From the NCBI GenBank assembly GCA_030068145.1, contig JAPJBO010000032.1, positions 1 to 64,000 of the forward strand: a stretch of 64,000 bases of DNA. Direction: 5' to 3'. The position numbers were made by a program, and so were the translations under genes. Shown one piece after another: positions 57,401 through 64,000 of this stretch. The notes below the pieces were generated by a model. That model ran no database searches. It had not been told where the DNA came from and saw only the letters and a list, made by a program, of their open reading frames with translations. This DNA is from Diplonema papillatum. Its lineage: Eukaryota; Euglenozoa; Diplonemea; Diplonemida; Diplonemidae. Every line of letters begins with the position of its first letter. Within the stretch, counting starts at the first letter, position 1.

Positions 57401-60400
57401 GGCCACCCAGTGGACTGCCAAGCGGACCGCCACCTAGTGGCACACCACCTAGTGGGCTACCACCTACTGGCCCACCACCTGCTGGCCCACCACCTAGTGG
57501 GCCACCATTTAGTGGACTTCCACCTACTGGACTTCCACCTACTGGCCCACCACCTGGTGGATTACCGCCTACTGGCCCACCACCTGGTGGGCCACCATCT
57601 GGTGGACTTCCACCTACTGGCCCACCACCTAGTGGGCCGCCACCTAGTGGCCCACCACCGAGTGGCCCGCCGCCGAGTGGACCACCGCCTACGCCCAGTG
57701 GTGCACTGGGCGGACCACCAGGTGGAGCACCTCCTGCGTTCCCAGCGCCACCTCCTCCCGGACAACCGATGATGCCTCTTGGGTTCCCGCCCGGGGGCTT
57801 CCCGCCGTTCCAACCGCCGCAGGGCAAGGGCAACGGGGTCGGTGGCTTCCCGATGCCGCCGCCCGGGTTTCCGCCGCTGCCTTGGAACGGGCCGGTGCCG
57901 CCGTTCCCGTTTCCGGGCATGCCGGGCGCCGCGCCGTTCTACCCGCCGCCGCCCAGCACGCCGCCGCCGGACTTCGGCGCGCCGCCGGGCTTCGCCGGCT
58001 TCCCGCCGCCGGCGTTTCCGGACAAGCTGCCGCCGCTGCCGCCGCACATGCAGCCGCCGCCGCAGCAGCCGACGCCGCAGGACCGCGCGCAGCCCGTCGT
58101 GCAGCTCACGGGGCTGCCGCAGCAGCAGCAGCACGCCGCCGCGCCGGCGGCGGCCGGCGCCAAAAAGCAGGGCGAGCCTAAGGCCCGCGGCGCGTCGGAC
58201 CTGCCGCCGCCCGAGCCGCTGTCGCCCATCCGCGACGGTGACGACTTCGACCGGCCCAAGAAGGCCGAGCAGCAGCAGCCCGCCGCGCAGAGACCCGCGC
58301 CGCGACCCATCAACGAAGAGGTCTGCCACCCTTTTTAGCCTCCATCCAGTGCATACTGCCAGCATACTGGCCGGCCAGCATACTGCCAGCATAGTGCCAG
58401 CAAAGTTCTATCGTAGCGCCAGAGAACCAGCGTAGTGTCGGGTTTCTGGTTGTCCGAATTGTAACAGTTTACACTTTACACTCATCCCCCACCCAATCAT
58501 TTGAACGAAACCCCCGAAGGCAAATGCCAGCATTCGAGACGGAATGCTTTGCTTGTGTCTCGCTCTCTCGTCCAGCCTTACCCATACGACCACACGCAGG
58601 GACCAAAATTGAAGCGCATCGCTACCGGAGCTACTCAGCCGCGCAAGCTCGTCTCGTCGGAGAAGGTCCTCAACCCTTTCGCGCTTACGCCTCAAGAGGT
58701 GTGTCGACTTTCGTTTCCTTTGTGTTTTCGTAGTAACAATGCATTGTAAACACGAAAGAGAACGCTGGCAGCGTGTTTTGGAGAAGATTAGCCTAGCGAG
58801 CATGTTCACTTACTATCATCCACTAGCAGGCTAATCCTCCCCCGGCACGTACAAACAAACGCACGCGTATTCTTTTTTGAAAGAACGAGGCCTATTGGGG
58901 CAGGCCGTCCACAGTGCCGGGCTTGGGTCGTGACTGCCGATACCACCTACGAATCAGTTTCTAACTACCGAGAGGCGTCGTGTCGGGAAGTCACATCGTG
59001 ACGAAAATGAGCATAATGAAGCCGGTCTTGATATTGTTGTGCGGAAAATAGGAATGAACCGGATAGACAGCGGCAGGCAACGGATGCACTTCCAGCGGAC
59101 ATGCATTCGTCCACAGCGCGCGTGCTTCTGGCACGTCGATGTGTCATAGCCGACCGTGTCTGTGACGCAGCAGCGAATATACGATCGAAAACCGTACACC
59201 GCGAGAGTTGGAGAAAGTAGAAAGGAAACCAGAGTTTTCGTTGACTGCACTACTCTGAGCCCAAATCCTGGACGTGGTTTCAGGTGGCAAATTTGCATGA
59301 ATGATCATGATCAGAAGGTCCTACTTGGGCGGTCCAGTTTCCTCACGCGCTGCACGTGGCTAATAATCATTATGTCTGCGTAGGAGTACCTACGTACTCC
59401 TACGCATACGTACGAGCACCCATGTACGACCAGCACCAAGCATGCCCGAGAGGCAGTGTTCCTGATCTAGCCTTCCAGTCCTCTAGCCTATGCCACCCCA
59501 CCTTCCACTCGCAGGAGTCGAATACGATGGTCACCGGCTTCGGATCGCTCTCATTCTCCATCACGGGAAAGAAGAAGACCTCGAAACCGGTACGCCTTTC
59601 TGTTTTTTATTTTTGCGATAACAATAATAGCAGTGGTAACAGGAAGCTGAAAACGATGCCGAGAAACAGCAAAGCTCCTTCTCGTTGAGAAGGTCCAGGG
59701 GATACGTGGACCCGCAACCGTACTGCCGTCTTCCTTGAAGGCGCTTTCTATTCGGATTGGCCTACGCCATGACCACCCACCGACTCGACTTCGTACCAAG
59801 CACCAAGTGAAAAGGCGCCACTTCACTCTCATATCCAATGACAGCATGCTTGACAACGGTGCCAGAGCGCCGAATAAATCTTTACGCCGCCATCACCACA
59901 AAACGACACCACCTCGCGCGCAGCGCCAGACGGCCTCGGGTCGAAGGTGAGCCGAAAGGCCCTTCGCTTTGTCAAAAGGACGACAAGCGCTTCTCCCTCA
60001 TCCCCTCATTTGCCACCATCCCACAGGTTCTGCGAACGGTATCCGACAGTTCCAAGGTGAACGCAGCGGCGAAGTTTGAAGCGCCGCCAGCAGAAGAAGC
60101 GACCGGAAGAGGGAGAGACGGGAGAGAGCGAGCGGGCGAGAAGAACCTCGAACACGAGAAGCGGAATGCATAAGGGGACAACCCCAGAGAAACACGCGTC
60201 TTTCCGCAGCCAGTCGTGACAACCTTTGCTGCGGAGTCCCATCCCAATATTGCAAACAGTCGAAGTCGCTCGGCGATGCGAAGCAAACACAACCCATCCC
60301 CCCCCCAACTTCCAAGCCTTTATCCGCTTTCCTCTGCCCAACGTCTTAACGTTTTTGCGTCGAAAGATGAACCCGATCAAGACCAACTGATACGAACGGC

Positions 60401-63400
60401 GGGTGGCCAACGCCCGTCCGGGGAAAATAAATGTAGCTTGCCCGACGTGCAGTGTTAGCATAACTTTCAAAAAGAAACGGCCGCCCGAGACCTCTTGAGT
60501 TTGGGCTACTCACAACCGAAGTGAGGACCGACTCCCCTTTTCGTGAGAAAACCCGAAGGATAAAATGGTATCCCCGAAAAAAAAAAAAAAAAAAAAAAAA
60601 CGAATTCCGCAAGAACTACGCAATACGGGGTGTGATGAACCTTTCTTCGGAGGGGCTCACGCACTCAAAGATCGAGTGTGATGGACCTTTCTTCGGAGGG
60701 GCTCACGCACTCAAAGATCGAGTGTGATGGACCTTTCTTCGGAGGGGCTCACGCACTCAGAGATCGAGTGTGATGGACCTTTCTTCGGAGGGGCTCACGC
60801 ACTCAAAGATCGAGTGTGATGGACCTTTCTTCGGAGGGGCTCACGCACTCAAAGATCGAGTGTGATGGACCTTTCTTCGGAGGGGCTCACGCACTCAAAG
60901 ATCGAGTGTGATGGACCTTTCTTCGGAGGGGCTCACGCACTCAAAGATCGAGTGTGATGGACCCTTCTTCGGAGGGGCTCACGCACTCAAAGATCGAGTG
61001 TGATGGACCTTTCTTCGGACGGGCTCACGCACTCAAAGATCGAGTGTGATGGACCTTTCTTCGGAGGGGCTCACGCACTCAAAGATCGACTTATACGCAA
61101 GAACTACGCAATACGGGGTGGGGCTACATTCTTATATTTGATATGCAGCTGGTAGCTGATTGTGTGTCCAAATGTTTCTAATTCGTGGCAACAAACTACC
61201 GGTACTGGCGATTCACAAGTGGAAGTCACAAAACAGGACAGAACGGGGTAGACGGCTTGAGAAGCGTCATAAAATGGTCGCATCGGCGACGAGAAAGAGG
61301 CCGTTGCGACAAGGCGACGTCCGCTGAAGCGGAAGAAGGCGTGTGCCGCGAGCGTCAGATGCGTTCACCCGGGAAGGTGGACAGTTGTTTGTGGGCAGGG
61401 TTTCCCATGGCATCCGGAGAAAGTTGCTGGACCTTTTGCAGAATGGTCATCACAAACTGCGTGGAAGTGGGTTAGCACGCAGCGTGTCCGCCTTCGTGAC
61501 AATGCCTGGCACGTGGCCGCGAGTCATCTGGGAAACCTGACGCTAATCGAACTCTGCCCTGCCGCCCCGCATGCGCCCTCTGGTAGCACGGGTGGTCCTG
61601 GCTGTGACGAGCTACGAACAGCCGCCTGACAAACCAGACTCACACCGCAATCCTGTCTGCAGACACTCAGGTTCCGCGCTGATGATGGTCCGCCTTCTGT
61701 GGTGCAGAAGGGACCAGCGCGGTGTTGAGCACATACCCAGTCCAAGCACGTTCTTGCAAGCCACCCCGCAGGCGGCTGACAACAGATAGTTGGACCACTC
61801 GCCAAACCAGACCAGGTTGCTCGGGTCCGCCGCAACCCCGCAAAAAGTACGCAGAAAACTACGCAATACGGGGTTTCGGGAGTACCATAAAAACACCTTC
61901 TTTTTTCATCTGTTCTGCTTTGTCAAGAGCTGCGACTCAACTATTCTTATTGAAAGTATGCTATTACTGCACGGGAACCACCGTCGGGGAGAATCTAACA
62001 CAGCCTAAAGCAGGACCGACCCGTCCGTGAGATAAAGTGATGGATAAAAGCACCTTCTTTTTTTATGTTAACAATGCATTGTTGGTACTAAAAAATAGTA
62101 GTTGGCATCGTACTACATGAAACTTACCAAAGCAGGTGAGTTCCGCTAGTGCCCACAAACAAAAGTCTTTGCCAAGAGCTGCGACTCAACTATTCCTGAC
62201 CCCAAACGCACCGTCGTCCCCCCTCCCTTCCCCCCTCCCCCCTCGCTAGCACTAAAGACTTTCCCCGCCCCCCCACACAGGTCGTGCGAACGGAGTTCGA
62301 CGAGTCGAGCGGCGAGAGCGACGGCGAGAATGGCAACGCCGCGAGCGGCAGCGACCGGAAGGAGCGCGAGCGCCGCGACCGAGAGCGGCGCGAGCGCGCC
62401 GCCGCGGAGCGGGCCGCCGAGCATGAACGGGCGGCCGCGGCGGCGGCGGCCGCCGCGGCCGAAGGGGCCCGGGACATCAGCAAGGACGGCAAGGAGAAGA
62501 AGCGCCGGTTCCGCGGCTTCCACGACGGCCCCCCCCCGCCCGAGGACGCGGCCGGCTCGGGCGCCGACGACGACGCGGCGCTGGACACGGCGGTCGTGAC
62601 CGCGTTCGGCGCCGGCGGCGAGGCCCCGCAGCCCGCCCCCGCAAGCCTCCCGCACGAGGCGCGGGATCTGCTCGCGAAGGTTGCCGCCGTCGATGAGACC
62701 CTGATGCAGCAGAAGGGGGGCGCCGCCCCCGGCGACGAGCAGCCGCGGCGCGACCGGCGGCAGCCGGGCGATTCGAGTGGATCCGGCGCCGAGGGAGGCG
62801 GCGACGAGCGCCGCCGCCGCCGGGACAGGGACGAGGACCGGCCGAAAAGGGACAAGGTCCGCCGGTACGACAACTGGGAGGACGACCGCACCCGGCACGG
62901 GCCGAAGGCGCGAAGGGACAGGGAGCACGTCCACGACCCTCGCGACGACCGCGACAGAAGGTGGACCAGGAGAGGTGGAAGCCGGGAGAGAAGGGATCAT
63001 GACCGACGCGACAGAGACAGGGACAGAGACAGGGACAGAGATAGAGATAGAGATAGAGATCGGGACAGGAGAGATAGGGATCGGGACAGGGACAGGCGCG
63101 ACCGGAGAGACAGGCGCGACAGAACCCCCGAAAAGAAGGTTTCGAGGGACAGGTACAAGAGGCGGGGCGACGAAGATGTGTCCGACCGGCCTATTAGCAG
63201 GACACGACGCCGCGACGAGAAGGACCCTCGCGCCTCATCGTCGGCGCGCCGTCGTCGACACGACGACGACGACGAAGCTTCGGCGCCCGACGCCAGCCGC
63301 AAGGCGGCGCGCTCCAAGAAGGAAGTGTCGAAAGCCGGCAGTTCGTCGAGGAAGAGGCGCGGGTCCTCGGCCTCGTCGTCTTCCTCCTCTTCTTCTTCGT

Positions 63401-63771
63401 CTTCGTCCGACGTCCGTTTGGACGGCGACGAACGCCCTCGGCCTGAGAAGCCTGAGGCCACCCCACACCCAACTACTACGCAGCCCGCAGCCAAGGCGGT
63501 CGAAGAAGACGAAATCATCCACCTCAACAGCGATGATGAAACTGAGTCGTCGTCGTCGGCTTCATCTTCCAGCAGCGCCGCCGGTGCCAATCGACAGGCC
63601 AAGCCCGCACCGCCTGCCCTGGAGAAGCCGGCCGCCACTTCTTCGTCAACCGCTGCGAAGCGGGCTCGAGAGCCCAGCGAAGGCAGCAGCTCCTCTTACT
63701 CATCTTCCTCCGGGTCTAGCTCCGATGTTGGCGAACGAGCCACCAAGCGGAGACGACAAGACAGCCGGTAG
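53020..63771 (+). CDS. Multi-exon PWI-like, proline-rich, RD-repeat nuclear protein (SR-related)
   Basis: Exons inferred from phase-compatible GT-AG junctions: 53,020-54,443; 55,794-58,320; 58,600-58,698; 59,515-59,589; then either 60,027-60,173 or 62,281-63,771. The long form is 1871 residues. Residues 1-90 (EKWVIKTV...ELVDELMEHLQDHL) resemble a PWI fold, an RNA-binding domain of SRRM1 and Prp3. A Lys/Asp/Glu-rich helix and repeated SHPRR(P/S) RAR-type basic units follow. Exon 2 begins with a coiled coil, then a unique globular region (about 535-715; GRWYYGRTGAFTIKKIKEDG), then poly-Pro/Gly/Ser repeats. The last exon has long RD dipeptides and Ser-rich acidic tails as in U1-70K and SR proteins. 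I infer a role in pre-mRNA splicing or transcription. No exact orthologue is recognised. Confidence 0.75.
54457..55090. repeat. Tandem array inside intron 1 of the PWI/SR-like gene
   Basis: Units starting GACACCATTTGCGCACTGAA occur at 54,457, 54,614, 54,786, 54,846 and 55,000, about 155-170 bp apart except one 60 bp partial duplication. The copies are close to identical. The array starts 13 bp after the donor. Confidence 0.9.
55375..55610 (+). repeat. Dispersed repeat family 2, diverged copy in intron 1
   Basis: Keeps GAAAGGAAATGCTCGA, GTGCTGTAGC and the 3' block TGTATTTTCCCCCTCTACC. Confidence 0.55.
55794..58320 (+). CDS. Exon 2 of the PWI/SR-like gene
   Basis: Acceptor CCACGCAG at 55,793 and donor GTCTGC at 58,321. 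The first base completes the Arg codon split by intron 1. It encodes the coiled coil, the unique globular segment and the proline-rich part. The block 57,405-57,735 uses CCA/CCT/AGT/ACT codons in a ~15-30 bp degenerate repeat, unlike the CCG-rich flanks. Confidence 0.85.
58600..58698 (+). CDS. Exon 3 of the PWI/SR-like gene
   Basis: 99 bp between ACGCAG and GTGTGT, phase 0 at both ends, encoding GPKLKRIATGATQPRKLVSS and 13 further residues. Confidence 0.7.
59228..59352 (-). repeat. Dispersed repeat family 3, inverted copy in intron 3
   Basis: The reverse complement matches 48,230-48,340. Confidence 0.8.
59515..59589 (+). CDS. Exon 4 of the PWI/SR-like gene
   Basis: 75 bp between TCGCAG and GTACGC, phase 0 at both ends, encoding ESNTMVTGFGSLSFSITGKK and five further residues. 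Confidence 0.65.
60027..60173 (+). CDS. Alternative terminal exon (short form) of the PWI/SR-like gene
   Basis: Acceptor ATCCCACAG, phase 0, 48 codons to TAA. It starts VLRTVSDSSK, like the VVRTEFDESS that starts the long terminal exon. It could instead be a 30 bp internal exon ending before GTGAAC at 60,057. Confidence 0.45.
   Translation, partial: VLRTVSDSSKVNAAAKFEAPPAEEATGRGRDGRERAGEKNLEHEKRNA
60633..61092. repeat. Minisatellite, ten copies of a 46 bp unit
   Basis: Units begin TGATGGACCTTTCTTCGGAG at 60,633, 60,679, 60,725 and so on to 61,047, with only scattered single-base differences. The block is flanked by a direct repeat, AAGAACTACGCAATACGGGG (60,610 and 61,098), which recurs in part at 61,856. 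Confidence 0.95.
61615..61790 (+). repeat. Dispersed repeat family 1, copy f, with terminal inverted repeats
   Basis: Bounded by CAGCCGCCTG (61,619-61,628) and its exact complement CAGGCGGCTG (61,769-61,778). Internal blocks match copies a to e. Confidence 0.75.
62281..63771 (+). CDS. Long terminal exon of the PWI/SR-like gene
   Basis: Acceptor CCCACACAG, phase 0, 496 codons to TAG. It contains an Arg/Glu helix, poly-Ala, a long run of Arg-Asp dipeptides (encoded about 63,005-63,120) and Ser-rich acidic blocks. Such RD/RS tails are typical of splicing factors and drive binding to other SR proteins. Confidence 0.8.
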   Translation, partial: VVRTEFDESSGESDGENGNAASGSDRKERERRDRERRERAAAERAAEHERAAAAAAAAAAEGARDISKDGKEKKRRFRGFHDGPPPPEDAAGSGADDDAALDTAVVTAFGAGGEAPQPAPASLPHEARDLLAKVAAVDETLMQQKGGAAPGDEQPRRDRRQPGDSSGSGAEGGGDERRRRRDRDEDRPKRDKVRRYDNWEDDRTRHGPKARRDREHVHDPRDDRDRRWTRRGGSRERRDHDRRDRDRDRDRDRDRDRDRDRDRRDRDRDRDRRDRRDRRDRTPEKKVSRDRYKRRGDEDVSDRPISRTRRRDEKDPRASSSARRRRHDDDDEASAPDASRKAARSKKEVSKAGSSSRKRRGSSASSSSSSSSSSSSDVRLDGDERPRPEKPEATPHPTTTQPAAKAVEEDEIIHLNSDDETESSSSASSSSSAAGANRQAKPAPPALEKPAATSSSTAAKRAREPSEGSSSSYSSSSGSSSDVGERATKRRRQDSR

Positions 63772-64000
63772 AGCGACGCACTCCGGCATCCTGGTCCAGA
63801 TCCCTTGACCGCAGCTCCCGCAAGTACCTTGCGAGGCTCGCAACCGTTGCTGTGTAAAGCGGCTTCAGATCTCGGCGGCGCGGCCGCTCTAGGTCCAGCT
63901 CTGATCCTGGCGAACTAGCTTCCTTAATCCGAGCAAGCTGGTCGTCTCGCTTTCATTCCTAAGAAATTCTTGAGATGAGGAAATACTCAGTGCACCACAA
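63772..64000. other. 3' flank of the PWI/SR-like gene
   Basis: 229 bp of non-coding sequence, probably 3' UTR. No clear AATAAA is seen. Confidence 0.5.

Overview
This is nuclear DNA of a eukaryote, most likely a GC-rich, intron-poor unicellular alga or related protist. I cannot place it more precisely from sequence alone. The evidence is spliced genes with GT-AG introns, a plant/fungal/animal-type cell-wall O-acetyltransferase of the RWA/CASD1 family, an alpha-carbonic-anhydrase-like membrane protein, an SR-type nuclear protein, long (CA)n microsatellites, and eukaryotic retroelements and hAT transposons. Every gene I can support lies on the + strand. Coding exons are strongly GC3-rich, while the long intergenic stretches are less so and full of small repeats.

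Layout. 1-12,764: a nest of retroelements in (AC)n. It holds a complete-looking LINE (146-7,326) whose two ORFs share one frame and are split by a single UAG, and whose second ORF begins with an OTU protease domain. Next come a 0.4 kb solo unit, a complete-looking tyrosine-recombinase (DIRS-type) retroelement, and a ~30 bp 3' stub of a second LINE copy, all bounded by (AC)n. 12,765-26,700: gene-poor. It contains one GC-rich orphan ORF (14,156-14,797), a zinc-finger fragment, two tRNA-headed repeats with long palindromic tails, an array of short palindromes and two MITEs. 26,824-29,962: an RWA/CASD1-like acetyltransferase in three exons, with a (CA)n run ending exactly at a 3' splice site. 31,770-35,800: an intact hAT transposase with inverted subterminal repeats, followed by the remnant of a second hAT. 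36,700-41,900: repeats. 42,008-43,123: a carbonic-anhydrase-like protein lacking two of the three zinc ligands and carrying a C-terminal membrane anchor. 45,935-47,149: a low-complexity Pro/Gln-rich ORF. 50,408-51,579: a classical SDR and a truncated duplicate of its 5' end. 53,020-63,771: one large multi-exon gene for a PWI-like, proline-rich, RD-repeat (SR-type) protein with two possible 3' terminal exons.

Functional links. The acetyltransferase and the membrane carbonic-anhydrase-like protein both suggest a secretory-pathway or cell-surface polysaccharide context, but they are not an operon and nothing in the sequence ties them together. A ~35 bp motif recurs at least nine times on the + strand. 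It sits roughly 50-100 bp before the start codons of the acetyltransferase, the carbonic-anhydrase-like gene, the SDR and the SDR fragment, so it is a candidate shared promoter or leader element. The strongest candidates for new biology are the UAG-split OTU-LINE, and the recombinase element whose 28 bp repeats and adjacent solo unit look like filled and empty states of one site.
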